From NCBI RefSeq assembly GCF_011074955.1, contig NZ_WUQJ01000012.1:78547-142546 (forward strand): DNA of 64,000 nt, written 5' to 3'. A model generated the notes under the pieces. That model was given only the letters and a program-made list of their open reading frames with translations. It ran no database searches and was not told the DNA's origin. The first letter of the stretch is position 1. Every line of letters starts with the position of its first letter. Positions 32,419-41,496 of this stretch are shown piece after piece. The position numbers and the translations under genes were made by a program. The stretch comes from Marinobacter caseinilyticus. GTDB lineage: Bacteria; Pseudomonadota; Gammaproteobacteria; Pseudomonadales; Oleiphilaceae.

Positions 32419-33261
32419 ATGGTAGAGAGTAGCGCAAGCAAGGTGGCCGCCATTCAAATGGTCAGTGGCTCGGATATTCAAACAAATCTGGACGAGGCCA
32501 AGCGTTTGCTGGTCGAGTCCGCTGAGGCGGGTGCCTTGGTGGCTGTGCTGCCGGAAAATTTTGCGGTGCTGAATACCCGGCAGATGTTGGAGCAGGGGCG
32601 CAGGGAATCGGTTGCGTCCGGAGAGATACGTGCCTTTATTGCTGAGCAGGCTTCGGAACTGGGCATCTGGATAGTGGCAGGGTCGATGCCATTGGCAACC
32701 CGCCCGGACGGTCACCTGATTGGTGACCGTGTTCGAGCCGCCTGTCTTGTGTATGACGACCTGGGTGCGGAGGTCGCACGGTATGACAAGGTTCACTTAT
32801 TCGACGCAACGGTTGAAGACGCGCAGGGGCAATACCGTGAATCCGATACCTTTGAGCCCGGCAGTCCTGTGGTGACAGTGGAGACTCCGGTCGGGGTGCT
32901 GGGTCTGGCTATTTGTTATGACTTACGTTTCCCGGAGCTCTTCCGTGCCCTCAGGGCCAAGGGCGCCGAATGGATTTCGTTGCCCAGTGCCTTTACTTAC
33001 AATACCGGTGACGCGCACTGGCATGCGCTGCTTCGCGCCCGCGCCATCGAGAATCAGGTCTGGATGGTTGCGCCGGGGCAGGGTGGGCACCACAGCGCTC
33101 GCCGTCAAACCTACGGTCACTCAATGATCGTTGATCCGTGGGGCAAAATTGTTGTGGAACGCGAGGAGGAGGGCGCGGGGATCGTGACCGCTTCGCTGGA
33201 CAGGCAACTGATGGAGGAAGTGCGCACCCGCATGCCGGTCTGGACCCACCGCCGACTTTAG
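32419..33261 (+). CDS. Nitrilase-superfamily amidohydrolase (Nit1-like)
   Basis: A 280-residue carbon-nitrogen hydrolase with the Glu-Lys-Cys triad: Glu in 'LPENFAVL', Lys in 'DKVHLFD' and Cys in 'AICYDLRFPELF'. This branch includes deaminated-glutathione amidase (Nit1), a metabolite-repair enzyme; the exact substrate is not settled. ATG 32419 has GGAG 8 bases upstream; an in-frame GTG at 32410 is less likely. It follows yhdP in the same direction, a common pairing. In many relatives tldD comes next, but here the next gene is convergent yjgA. Confidence 0.9.
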   Translation: MVESSASKVAAIQMVSGSDIQTNLDEAKRLLVESAEAGALVAVLPENFAVLNTRQMLEQGRRESVASGEIRAFIAEQASELGIWIVAGSMPLATRPDGHLIGDRVRAACLVYDDLGAEVARYDKVHLFDATVEDAQGQYRESDTFEPGSPVVTVETPVGVLGLAICYDLRFPELFRALRAKGAEWISLPSAFTYNTGDAHWHALLRARAIENQVWMVAPGQGGHHSARRQTYGHSMIVDPWGKIVVEREEEGAGIVTASLDRQLMEEVRTRMPVWTHRRL

Positions 33262-33288
33262 CGACAGGCCAGGGAGCCTCTCAATAGA

Positions 33289-33831
33289 CTAGCCAGAGGT
33301 TCCTTGGTTCTCGTCCTGATCGATGCGTTCCCTCAGGTATCGGAACAACTTTGTGCTGTGGCCCGTGTTGGTGCCCTTTTCGGCATCTCGCCGGGCGTTG
33401 CGTACCAGATTTCTGAGGTGCTGCACCTCCGCTGAAGGGCAGTAGTCGAGAAATTCGCCAACCGCAGTGTCGCCTTCTGCGATGAAGCGATCCCGCCAAC
33501 GCTCAGCCAGATGCAGTCGCCGGGTGTGTTCGTGGCTACCGGCATTGACGGCTTCTACCGCGCGCAACAGCTCATCAATATTTTCTTCCAGTCGAATCAC
33601 TTTGCCGAGGTACTGAAGGTGTCTGCGCCGGGCTTCCCGCTGCCGGATGCGTTGGGATTCCTCAATCGCATGCCGTAAACGATCGCTCATGGGCAAGGCA
33701 ATCAGCTGATCGGCCCGCAACTCCATAATGTGTTTTCCCAGATCCTGAAGGGCGTGCATTTCACGCTTAAGCTGGGATTTACTCTTGCCCAGTTCATCTT
33801 CAAACTGATCATCGGACTGCTGGTCGTTCAT
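33289..33831 (-). CDS. yjgA: Ribosome biogenesis factor YjgA (DUF615)
   Basis: A 180-residue basic, helical protein associated with late 50S assembly. 'SKSQLKREMHALQDLGKHI' and 'ALPMSDRLRHAIEESQRI' are the family's conserved N-terminal blocks; 'RRHLQYLGKVIR' follows. It lies downstream of mgtE on the same strand (38-base gap) and converges on the nitrilase gene. Confidence 0.93.
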   Translation of the reverse strand: MNDQQSDDQFEDELGKSKSQLKREMHALQDLGKHIMELRADQLIALPMSDRLRHAIEESQRIRQREARRRHLQYLGKVIRLEENIDELLRAVEAVNAGSHEHTRRLHLAERWRDRFIAEGDTAVGEFLDYCPSAEVQHLRNLVRNARRDAEKGTNTGHSTKLFRYLRERIDQDENQGTSG

Positions 33832-33869
33832 GCCATTGCCTGTTGAGTATGTGAGCGTATGCGGCCTTA

Positions 33870-35231
33870 TCAGGCGTAAAATATAGAGGCCAGGCCCAGA
33901 AAGGCCATAAACCCGACAACGTCTGTCACGGTTGTCAGGATGACGCCGCCAGCCAATGCGGGGTCAATGTTGCGGGACTTGAGAAACAGAGGTAGCACGG
34001 TGCCCACAAAAGCGGCCGCAATCAGATTAATAATCAGCGCCGATGCGATGATAGCGCCAATGAGGATATCGTGAAACCAGATCGTGGCCGCAATTGATAC
34101 CACCACCGCCCAAAGCAGGCCGTTCAGGGCGCCCACGAGGAACTCCCGGTTCAGCAGCCAGCGCACGTTGGTACCACTGATCTGACCGACGGCCATGCCA
34201 CGGATCACCAGGGTCAGGGTCTGACTCCCTGCGATACCGCCCATACTGGCCACAATCGGCATCAGCACCGCCAGCGCAACCACCTTTTCGATGGTACCTT
34301 CAAACAGGCCAATCACCGCAGACGCAATAAAGGCGGTAATCAGGTTGATACCGAGCCAGACGGCCCGGCGTCGGGCAGTTTTCATGACCGGCGCGAAGGT
34401 GTCTTCATCTTCATCCAGACCGGCCATGCTCATCAAGGAGTGGTCGGCGTCCTCGCGAATAACATCGACCACGTCATCGATGGTGATCCGGCCCAGGAGT
34501 TTGCCGCCTTCACCCACCACCGGGGAGGATATCAAGTCGTAGCGCTCGAACAGGGTCGCCACCTGGGTGTCCGACATGGTCACGGGGATCGGCTCAATGT
34601 CCGTGTCCATCACTTCGCGGACAGTTGCTCCGGGGTTGGACACCAGCATTTTTGTGATTGGCAGTACGCCGATATACTCATCCCGCCGGCTGACAACAAT
34701 CAGGCTGTCGGTCATGGGGGGCAAGTTGCGGTGGCGCCGCAGGTAACGTAACACTACATCGATACTGATGTCCGGACGCACCGTGATGGTGTCCGTATTC
34801 ATCAGACCGCCGGCGGTGTCCTCGGGGTAAGCGAGTACTTCCTCTACCCGTTGCCGGTCCTGCTCATCCATGGTGTCGAGCACTTCCTGAATGACGGTGT
34901 CAGGAAGTTGCTGGAGTAAGTCGGCGAGATCGTCCGACTCGAAGTCCTCGATGATCGTCGCCAGCTCTTGAGCGTTCAGCTTGCTGAGAAAGTAGCCCCG
35001 AATATCATCGCTCAGATACTGGAGTACTTCGCCCTCAAGATTTTTATCGACCAGGTTCCAGAGCAGGGCACGTTGACGGGGCGGTGATGATTCCAGCAGG
35101 TGCGCGATATCGCTGGGGCTCAAGCCGCCGTTCAGGATGCGCGCAACCTGCTTCAGGGCACCACTGTCCAGCGCTTCGCCGAGGGAGCGTAGCCGCTGGC
35201 GGGCCTGGCTGTTTTCCAGTATCTCTGCCAT
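33870..35231 (-). CDS. mgtE: Magnesium transporter MgtE
   Basis: A 453-residue Mg2+ channel with an N-terminal helical superhelix, a pair of CBS domains ('MNTDTITVRPDISIDVVLRY' to 'GRITIDDVVDVI') and five C-terminal membrane helices including the pore segment 'PIVASMGGIAGSQTLTLVIR'. In the family the cytoplasmic domains close the channel at high Mg2+. It follows ptsO in the usual rapZ-ptsO-mgtE order but 252 bases away, with its own possible promoter and leader. Confidence 0.95.
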   Translation of the reverse strand: MAEILENSQARQRLRSLGEALDSGALKQVARILNGGLSPSDIAHLLESSPPRQRALLWNLVDKNLEGEVLQYLSDDIRGYFLSKLNAQELATIIEDFESDDLADLLQQLPDTVIQEVLDTMDEQDRQRVEEVLAYPEDTAGGLMNTDTITVRPDISIDVVLRYLRRHRNLPPMTDSLIVVSRRDEYIGVLPITKMLVSNPGATVREVMDTDIEPIPVTMSDTQVATLFERYDLISSPVVGEGGKLLGRITIDDVVDVIREDADHSLMSMAGLDEDEDTFAPVMKTARRRAVWLGINLITAFIASAVIGLFEGTIEKVVALAVLMPIVASMGGIAGSQTLTLVIRGMAVGQISGTNVRWLLNREFLVGALNGLLWAVVVSIAATIWFHDILIGAIIASALIINLIAAAFVGTVLPLFLKSRNIDPALAGGVILTTVTDVVGFMAFLGLASIFYA

Positions 35232-35347
35232 GAATCACCCAGGGTTTGGACAGGCCTTAGCGGCGCAATAAAAAAAACGTCAGGCGTGGTCTGAGACCGA
35301 ACGTGCCAGCGTGAATCGGATTTACCGTGTGTCTAAAAAACTGTTTT
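35232..35347 (-). promoter_or_regulatory. mgtE leader with attenuator-like hairpin and U8 run
   Basis: The likely transcript begins near 35340 and has about 110 bases before the mgtE ATG. Within it, CGTT-C-GGT pairs with GCC-T-GACG (one G-T, one mismatch) immediately before eight T on the minus strand (35270-35277). This looks like a weak intrinsic terminator inside the leader, as expected for a metal-responsive attenuator. No known Mg2+ riboswitch family is recognised. Confidence 0.4.
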
Positions 35348-35353
35348 ATTATA
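35348..35353 (-). promoter_or_regulatory. Candidate -10 (TATAAT) for mgtE
   Basis: A perfect TATAAT on the minus strand, about 117 bases upstream of the mgtE ATG. The -35 region (TCACCT at 17-base spacing) is poor. Confidence 0.45.
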
Positions 35354-35483
35354 GCGAAGTTATGTCAGAAAGGTGAGCTAATGCGGTAAGTGAATCCCGT
35401 ATGCCTCTCTGGTCCTTGGTCTCCGCTGGTTCGAAGTAAGGGGGGCGCGCTGGCGGTATGCGCTTGCCATGTACAGTGGGTGC

Positions 35484-35753
35484 TTACTCGCCTTCGCCAA
35501 AATAGTCTTCAATCAATTCCACCAATGCCTCCTTGGCAGCGACTTCATCGGTACCGTCAATTACCAGCTCTATCTCAGTGCCTTTGCTGGCCGCCAGCAT
35601 CATAACGGACATGATGCTTTTGCCGTCCACTTCCCGTCCATCCTTGCCGAGTAAAACGCGGCTCTGGTACTGCGAAGCAGTGCCCACAAGTTTGGCTGCG
35701 GCACGGGCATGGAGGCCAAGTTTGTTTGTAATAATGACGGGATGTCGAATCAT
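35484..35753 (-). CDS. ptsO: Nitrogen-PTS phosphocarrier NPr
   Basis: An 89-residue HPr-like phosphocarrier of the nitrogen phosphotransferase system. The phosphorylated His15 lies in 'GLHARAAAK'. 'GKSIMSVMMLAASKG' is the second conserved block. It receives phosphate from PtsP and passes it to PtsN; the result modulates potassium, carbon storage and sigma-54-linked functions in relatives. It is 8 bases after rapZ. Confidence 0.95.
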   Translation of the reverse strand: MIRHPVIITNKLGLHARAAAKLVGTASQYQSRVLLGKDGREVDGKSIMSVMMLAASKGTEIELVIDGTDEVAAKEALVELIEDYFGEGE

Positions 35754-35761
35754 AACGGTCT

Positions 35762-36643
35762 TCAGGACTCTGCAGGCTTAATGTGAAGCAGTTCGGAATG
35801 ACGAACCTGCACATTATTGTATTGTTGAGAGAAATATTTGCCCAGTTGATCGCAGGCATAAACTGAACGGTGCTGACCGCCGGTACAACCGATCGATATC
35901 GTCATGTAGCTGCGATTGTTTTTGGCAAAATCTGGCAGCCAGGTTTCCAAAAATCCGATTAGGTCGTTGATCATCTTCCGGGTAGCCGGCTCCGACTCCA
36001 AAAACTCGGCCACGGCGGAGTCGAGGCCGGTAAACCTGCGCAGACTCGTGTCCCAATAAGGGTTGGGCAGGCACCGAACATCAAACACATAGTCTGAATC
36101 AACAGGGACGCCGTGCTTGAACCCGAAAGACTGGAACAGCAGCGCCAATTCCTGCTCACGCCGACCGGCAACACGCTGCTTGACCATGTCTCTCAGTTCG
36201 TACATTGAGACGTCGGTGGTGTCGACGTGGAGGTCCGCAAGCCTTGCCAGGGGTTCCAGCAGAAGTTTTTCGTAAGTGATGGCCTCCCGCAGGGAGGTTT
36301 TTTCGTCGCTCAGAGGGTGCTTGCGACGGGTTGCATGAAAACGCTGTAAAAGGGCTTGATCGGTGGCATCAAGGAAGATGATCTCCAACTTGAGCCCTGA
36401 TTGCTGCAACTGCTGATAGATGCCCTCAAAATTGGCAATCTCACCCGACAGATTGCGGGCATCAATACTGACAGCAATCTTGTCGAGCCGACCCGGTGAT
36501 GCGTGGGTGGTGGCTTCACGGGTGAGCGGGAACAGCAAGCCAATGGGCAAGTTGTCAATGCAGTAGAACCCTAGGTCCTCCAGTACATGCAGTACGGTGC
36601 TTTTACCGGAGCCTGAGCGGCCACTAACGATAATCAGCTTCAT
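35762..36643 (-). CDS. rapZ: RNase adapter protein RapZ
   Basis: A 293-residue P-loop protein. Walker A is 'SGRSGSGKST' and the C-terminal metabolite/RNA-binding domain carries 'IGCTGGQHRSVYA'. In enterics it directs RNase E to the GlmZ sRNA and so tunes glucosamine-6-phosphate synthesis; in other proteobacteria the target may differ. It lies between ptsN and ptsO as usual, but 311 bases after ptsN. Confidence 0.95.
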   Translation of the reverse strand: MKLIIVSGRSGSGKSTVLHVLEDLGFYCIDNLPIGLLFPLTREATTHASPGRLDKIAVSIDARNLSGEIANFEGIYQQLQQSGLKLEIIFLDATDQALLQRFHATRRKHPLSDEKTSLREAITYEKLLLEPLARLADLHVDTTDVSMYELRDMVKQRVAGRREQELALLFQSFGFKHGVPVDSDYVFDVRCLPNPYWDTSLRRFTGLDSAVAEFLESEPATRKMINDLIGFLETWLPDFAKNNRSYMTISIGCTGGQHRSVYACDQLGKYFSQQYNNVQVRHSELLHIKPAES

Positions 36644-36954
36644 AGGCGGTGTATCCTCACAATATGCCTTATGCCCAGAATACCTGATCTCAGGCCTGGA
36701 AGTCGGGTTCGCCAGGCGTCTCTCTGGCCAATCTGACCAATGCCTTAATCTACTGCAAGCCTTTGAAGGCGTTGATTCCGGCGCTGTCCCGCCGTCACGT
36801 CAGTTTCATGGCGCGGGGCGGAAACGACGATTCAACGCTTTCAGCAGCAAGCCCGAAGGGGCGATCCTGTGCGTCTTGGTTGGCGGCGTTGTAGCGCGCC
36901 GCTTACCCGACGCTTGAGGCCTTTAGCAGGTTAAGGAACTGGACAGGACACCTG
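36644..36954. other. 311-bp gap between ptsN and rapZ
   Basis: In relatives these genes are close together. Here no family-like open frame is seen on either strand. One hairpin (GCGGCG 36883-36888 with CGCCGC 36897-36902) and a short GACAGG/CCTGTC pair at the ptsN stop (36942-36956) are present. It may hold a promoter for rapZ or a small RNA; nothing decisive is visible. Confidence 0.4.
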
Positions 36955-37422
36955 TCAACTCTGGCCGATCATGCACTGATACAGACTCTGGGAGTCGGTG
37001 CACTGGCGGAGCTGGTCGCAAAAACTGCGGTCATTAAACTTTTCCGCCAGTTGACTGAGTAATTCCAGGTGCTCACTGGTAGCCTCTTTGGGCACAATAA
37101 GAGCGAACAGAAGATCCACAGGCTGGTTGTCGATGGCGTCAAACGCAACACCGTCTTCCAGCGTGATCAGCGTTCCAGTAACCTGGCTGCAGCCTTCAAG
37201 ACGGCAATGGGGGATGGCAATACCCTGGCCAATGCCGGTGCTTCCCAAACGTTCACGGGACACCAGATTATTAAAAATCTGGGTCTCATTAAGTTCTGGG
37301 TGATGCATCGCCACCTGTTCTGCAATGAATTCCAGGATCCGCTTTTTACTGGTGCCGGATGCTCGACACAGTGCGAGCTCGGGCTTCAGTATCGTTTCTA
37401 TGGTCAGTAGTGAGTCCGTCAT
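36955..37422 (-). CDS. ptsN: Nitrogen-regulatory PTS IIA protein
   Basis: A 155-residue EIIA-Ntr. The phosphorylated His (about residue 72) lies in 'GQGIAIPHCRLEG'. It is the terminal acceptor of the nitrogen PTS and regulates by protein-protein contact. It is downstream of hpf in the rpoN-linked chain, but an intrinsic terminator ends only 19 bases before its ATG, so its expression may be reduced or driven by partial read-through. Confidence 0.95.
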   Translation of the reverse strand: MTDSLLTIETILKPELALCRASGTSKKRILEFIAEQVAMHHPELNETQIFNNLVSRERLGSTGIGQGIAIPHCRLEGCSQVTGTLITLEDGVAFDAIDNQPVDLLFALIVPKEATSEHLELLSQLAEKFNDRSFCDQLRQCTDSQSLYQCMIGQS

Positions 37423-37441
37423 GAAGTGACAGTGTTTCCGT

Positions 37442-37474
37442 AAAAAAGCTGCGGCACATTTCGGGTGCCGCAGC
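37442..37474 (-). terminator. Rho-independent terminator between hpf and ptsN
   Basis: On the minus strand GCTGCGGCAC, a 7-base loop and the exact complement GTGCCGCAGC are followed by six T. It is placed 29 bases after the hpf stop and 19 bases before the ptsN start. Confidence 0.85.
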
Positions 37475-37503
37475 GAGAACCAGCCGTATAGGGGGCAGCG
37501 CTC

Positions 37504-37812
37504 TTATCGAGCGGCTGCGCCGTGCATACGATCAACCGTTTTTTCCTTGTGCTTCAGGATCTGTCGATCCAGTTTATCCACAAGGCCATCTATTGCTGCA
37601 TACATATCTTCGTTTTCAGCCTTCGCATGGATCTCTCCGCCGATCACATGCAAAGTTGCCTCCGCCATCTGGCGTACTTTTTCAACTTCAAGGGTCACCT
37701 GACAGTTGCTGATGTGGTCGAAATGACGCTCAAGTTTTTCAAACTTGGTGCTGACGTAATCTTTAAGTGCGGGAGTCAATTCGACATGGTGACCTGAAAT
37801 ATTGAGTTGCAT
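37504..37812 (-). CDS. hpf: Ribosome hibernation promoting factor (short form)
   Basis: A 102-residue short HPF/YfiA-type protein that binds the 30S subunit and promotes ribosome dimer formation with RMF in stationary phase. 'LNISGHHVELTPALKDYV' is the conserved N-terminus. I chose ATG 37812, which has an AGGAG site 6 bases upstream; 33 codons of open frame upstream are not family-like. It follows rpoN, the common arrangement. Confidence 0.94.
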   Translation of the reverse strand: MQLNISGHHVELTPALKDYVSTKFEKLERHFDHISNCQVTLEVEKVRQMAEATLHVIGGEIHAKAENEDMYAAIDGLVDKLDRQILKHKEKTVDRMHGAAAR

Positions 37813-37931
37813 AGGCTTCTCCTGTTGTCGGATTGCCGGTACGCATGGGCGCTCCCGGCGGGTAGCCCAGAACCTGGTGGTTCTTGGCGAAAATTCCGTA
37901 TTCAAACACACAGTGCCAGCTGCCAGATGCC

Positions 37932-39467
37932 TTACACCAGACGCTTCCGTTCGTTGGAGGGCGGAATTTGCATTGCTTCGCGATATTTTGCAACCGTCCT
38001 TCTGGCTACGTTGATGCCGGTATCACCTAGCATGGCTGCTATTTTGCTATCACTCAACGGTTTTTTAGGTGTCTCCAAAGCGATCAGTTTTTTGATCATG
38101 GCTCGGATCGCCGTTGATGAACATTCTCCGCCCTCATCCGTGCTGACGTGGCTGGAGAAGAAGTATTTCAGCTCAAAAATCCCTCTCGGGGTGTGCATGT
38201 ATTTCTGCGTTGTTACCCGGGAAATGGTCGATTCATGCATTTCCACCGCCTGGGCGATATCGGAGAGGATCAAGGGTTTCATGGCTTCTTCACCCTGATC
38301 CAGGAATCCCTGCTGATGTTCTACGATTCGGGTCGCCACTTTCAATAGCGTTTCGTTACGGCTTTGTAGGCTTTTGATAAACCATTTAGCTTCCTGAAGC
38401 TGATCCCGCATGTAGGTGTTATCAGCACTGCTATCGGCCCGCTTTATAAGTGAAGCATAGCTGGCATTGACGCGAATGCGCGGTGCAATATCAGGATTTA
38501 ACTCAACTCGCCAACGACCGCTCACTTTGCGCACCATCACGTCTGGGATCACGTAGTCTGGTTCCGTGCGGTCTACCGAGTCGCCAGGTCGTGGGTTAAG
38601 GCTGGTGACCAGTGCCAGGACCGACTTGAGTTGTTCTTCTTTCAGGCGGCTGCGACGAAGCAATTGCGCATAGTCACGATTGCCCAACAGGTTGATGTAA
38701 TGAGTGATTACAAGCCGGGCCTGAGGCAGCCAGGGCGTATCAGGCGGTAACTGCTGCAACTGGATCAGCAAGCATTCCTGAAGGTCGCGGCAAAATACAC
38801 CGGCCGGGTCGAAATGCTGCAGCCGGTGCAGAACCGCTTCCACTTCATCAAGTTCAAGAGGGTCGTCTTCCGTCCCATCCACGAGGCCGGAGTGAATGTC
38901 CTCCAGTGTTGACGTCATGTAGCCGCGGTCGTCCACAGAATCCAGCAATGTGTGCGCAATGGCTCTGTCCCGGTCGCTGAGGGGCGTCAGGTTGAGCTGC
39001 CACTCCAGATGGTCATGCAGAGTTTCAGTGGGGGAATTGCGAGTTTCAAAATCGTTGTCGTTTTCATCGTCGTTCCGGGCCGAAGAGGCCGGAGCGGACT
39101 GGTAAACATCATCCCAGGCGGTATCGACTGGCAGGTCGTCGGGAATATCGTTCGGGATTTCGGTCTCGCTGGACCAATCAGGGCCGTTCTCGGACTCATC
39201 CCAACTGGTTTCGGGCTGGCTGGTTTCGGGCGTCGAGTCGGTACCGTCAGAGTCACTGTTGCCCGGCTGCTCGGAGTTATTGGCTACGGCTTCGGGCTGT
39301 TCATCGTCTTCGGGGGTCTCCAGCATTGGATTGGATTCCAAGGCCTGCTGGATTTCCTGCTGTAGGTCCAGGGTAGACAACTGAAGAAGCCGGATTGCTT
39401 GTTGCAGCTGGGGAGTCATGGTCAGGCTTTGGCCCAGCTTTAACTGCAGAGAGGCTTTCATTACCAT
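37932..39467 (-). CDS. rpoN: RNA polymerase sigma-54 factor
   Basis: A 511-residue sigma-54. Region I is glutamine/leucine-rich ('[19 protein letters not shown]'), region II is strongly acidic (roughly residues 50-130), and the C-terminal RpoN box '[12 protein letters not shown]' that reads the -24 element is intact. It uses ATG 39467; ATG 39461 two codons later is equally plausible. It lies between lptB and hpf in the conserved order. Sigma-54 dependence of genes in this window was not demonstrated. Confidence 0.96.
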   Translation of the reverse strand: MVMKASLQLKLGQSLTMTPQLQQAIRLLQLSTLDLQQEIQQALESNPMLETPEDDEQPEAVANNSEQPGNSDSDGTDSTPETSQPETSWDESENGPDWSSETEIPNDIPDDLPVDTAWDDVYQSAPASSARNDDENDNDFETRNSPTETLHDHLEWQLNLTPLSDRDRAIAHTLLDSVDDRGYMTSTLEDIHSGLVDGTEDDPLELDEVEAVLHRLQHFDPAGVFCRDLQECLLIQLQQLPPDTPWLPQARLVITHYINLLGNRDYAQLLRRSRLKEEQLKSVLALVTSLNPRPGDSVDRTEPDYVIPDVMVRKVSGRWRVELNPDIAPRIRVNASYASLIKRADSSADNTYMRDQLQEAKWFIKSLQSRNETLLKVATRIVEHQQGFLDQGEEAMKPLILSDIAQAVEMHESTISRVTTQKYMHTPRGIFELKYFFSSHVSTDEGGECSSTAIRAMIKKLIALETPKKPLSDSKIAAMLGDTGINVARRTVAKYREAMQIPPSNERKRLV

Positions 39468-39609
39468 GATTTGAGTTCCGTCACCCGTTTATGTCCGGTG
39501 CTGAGACAAAGGAAAAAGTGTTATTTGCTCGCCACTTGGCACTACAAGCAAGTTCTCTGCCGAAGTGTACTTGTTAGGAGGGGGACAAGACAATTCGTTG
39601 TGTCCCTCG

Positions 39610-40335
39610 CTACAGATGGAACTCGTTACCAAGATAGACTTCCTTCACTTGTTGGTTGGCGAGAATCTCGTCGGAGTGGCCGGATGCAATGATGTGGCCG
39701 CCGCTGACAATGTAGGCATTTTCGCAGATATCGAGGGTCTCACGCACGTTATGATCTGTAATCAGAACGCCAATGCCCTTGTCTCTCAGGTGCCGGATGA
39801 TCTGCTTGATGTCGCTGACCGAAATAGGATCCACACCCGCAAAAGGTTCATCCAGCAAAATAAATGCGGGTTCTACGGCCAGGGCCCGGGCAATTTCAAC
39901 GCGCCGCCGCTCTCCGCCGGACAGCGCCATACCCAGGCTATCCCGAATGTGAGTGATGTGAAATTCCTCCAGCAGGGACTCCAGCTTTTCTTCACGCTCG
40001 GAGCGTTTGAGGGCTTTGCGTGTTTCCAGGATGGCCATGATGTTATCGCGCACCGTGAGTTTGCGAAACACCGAGGCTTCCTGAGGGAGGTAGCCGATAC
40101 CCCGTCTCGCCCGACCGTGCATTGGAAGCGGTGTAATGTCCCGCTCATCGATCGTAATACGCCCGTTGTCAGCGGGAACGAGCCCCACAATCATGTAGAA
40201 GCATGTGGTTTTGCCAGCCCCGTTCGGGCCGAGAAGGCCCACAATCTCACCGCTGCGAATTTCAAGCGATACGTCGATGACCACCTTCTTGTGTTTGTAG
40301 CTCTTGGCCAGGTTGCTGGCGCGTAATACTGCCAT
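39610..40335 (-). CDS. lptB: LPS export ABC transporter ATPase LptB
   Basis: A 241-residue ATPase that drives lipopolysaccharide extraction by LptFG. Walker A '[12 protein letters not shown]', signature '[15 protein letters not shown]' and Walker B '[12 protein letters not shown]' are complete. Its ATG overlaps the lptA stop by one base position set (ATGA), so translation is coupled. Confidence 0.97.
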   Translation of the reverse strand: MAVLRASNLAKSYKHKKVVIDVSLEIRSGEIVGLLGPNGAGKTTCFYMIVGLVPADNGRITIDERDITPLPMHGRARRGIGYLPQEASVFRKLTVRDNIMAILETRKALKRSEREEKLESLLEEFHITHIRDSLGMALSGGERRRVEIARALAVEPAFILLDEPFAGVDPISVSDIKQIIRHLRDKGIGVLITDHNVRETLDICENAYIVSGGHIIASGHSDEILANQQVKEVYLGNEFHL

Positions 40336-40922
40336 CAGGGTAGATCCCCGTCGTCGGATGGGACTTCAGGCGTCGAGCGCGTCGCGGCCTTGCCGCTTCT
40401 GGGTTGGATAACCATTTCTACCCGGCCCTGAGAATCGCTGCTGTCATCACGCGAGCCTTTCGCCGTAACAATGCGTTCGGCGGTGTTGTAGTCAATCTGA
40501 TCGCCGCGAAATATATTACCGGCCTGTTCGACGACGGCTTCCCGTTCAAACGTCAGGCGGCTCTCTCTGGCTGAGTAAGTGATGCTCAGGGCGCGGGCAT
40601 CGGTTTCGTCCTCACCATTGGCTGCAGTCTGCTGATAGCGGGCCGGCTTGCCGTAAGCTTCGATGCGATTAAGGCCATCGGCGTCGCGGTAAAGAACAAC
40701 CTTGTCGGCAGTCAGACGGGTGTTGTCCTGGGTGACCACGACATCGCCGTTGTAGGTGGCAACGCCTTTGGTGTCATCGAGTCGCGCGTTGTCGGCGCTG
40801 ACGGCAATGGGGCTGTCGGAGTCGAGGTCGAACGCCACAGCGGGTGCCGCGCAGAATCCGATGATCAGACTGGTGAGCAGCCATCTGACGGCGTTATTGT
40901 TGGCTGGATTTGACGGTCTCAT
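40335..40922 (-). CDS. lptA: LPS transport periplasmic bridge protein LptA
   Basis: A 195-residue periplasmic OstA-domain protein that polymerises into the bridge carrying LPS to LptDE. A signal peptide ends near '[10 protein letters not shown]'. '[10 protein letters not shown]'-like '[20 protein letters not shown]' is the conserved start of the beta-jellyroll. It overlaps lptC by 29 bases and lptB by four. Confidence 0.94.
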   Translation of the reverse strand: MRPSNPANNNAVRWLLTSLIIGFCAAPAVAFDLDSDSPIAVSADNARLDDTKGVATYNGDVVVTQDNTRLTADKVVLYRDADGLNRIEAYGKPARYQQTAANGEDETDARALSITYSARESRLTFEREAVVEQAGNIFRGDQIDYNTAERIVTAKGSRDDSSDSQGRVEMVIQPRSGKAATRSTPEVPSDDGDLP

Positions 40923-41496
40923 AGCGTCCTTCTACCTGTGATTTCAGTTCCAGGGTGCGGTCATCGATCCAGGCTTTCATGCCCTTCGCCTGGGTGACGC
41001 CATGGCTGTCAGTCAGGGTAACGAGTGAATCGGTGTAGGCGGTTCGGTTGTCATTATCCAGAGTCAATTGTTCGGATTCCAGGGTGGCCATTTTGCCGCC
41101 AGAGAGTGGGCGCGTGATCACAACCTGGCCCTCGAGCTTGATGATGTCCCGGGTTTCCATGAATTCGCCACGGTTTGCCGTCAACGTCCACGGTGTGCCG
41201 CTGTCGGCATCAAACAGCGTTGCCTTAGGCGCTATCATAGTGGCCAGGTGGCGAGATTCAAACTGCTCGATACGCGGGCTTTCGATCAGCGTCTCCCGGT
41301 TGCCGGCCTCATCGAAGGACAGGTAACGTCCGTTGACCACAAACCCATCCGGCTCAGAAGGGCCGCGCAGATCCCGGGCTTCGGTCGGCTCGCGGGCTTC
41401 ATCGCTCTGCCACAGCATGGAGACCAGTACCACGGCGCAGAGTAACAGCGCCAAGGCTCGGGTCCAGGCATGGGCAAGCAGGTTTTTCAACGTCAT
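40894..41496 (-). CDS. lptC: LPS export protein LptC
   Basis: A 200-residue inner-membrane-anchored jellyroll protein that hands LPS from LptB2FG to LptA. One N-terminal membrane helix ('ALALLLCAVVLVSMLW') precedes the periplasmic domain. I chose ATG 41496, which overlaps the kdsC stop by four bases and fits the family; the open frame upstream lies inside kdsC. Confidence 0.92.
   Translation of the reverse strand: MTLKNLLAHAWTRALALLLCAVVLVSMLWQSDEAREPTEARDLRGPSEPDGFVVNGRYLSFDEAGNRETLIESPRIEQFESRHLATMIAPKATLFDADSGTPWTLTANRGEFMETRDIIKLEGQVVITRPLSGGKMATLESEQLTLDNDNRTAYTDSLVTLTDSHGVTQAKGMKAWIDDRTLELKSQVEGRYETVKSSQQ

Noticed and set aside
36597..36917. 106-codon plus-strand open frame over the ptsN-rapZ gap
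   Set aside because: It begins antisense to rapZ and has no recognisable features.
37900..37919. Sigma-54-like TGGCAC site upstream of hpf
   Set aside because: The -12 GC is missing at the required spacing from GG.
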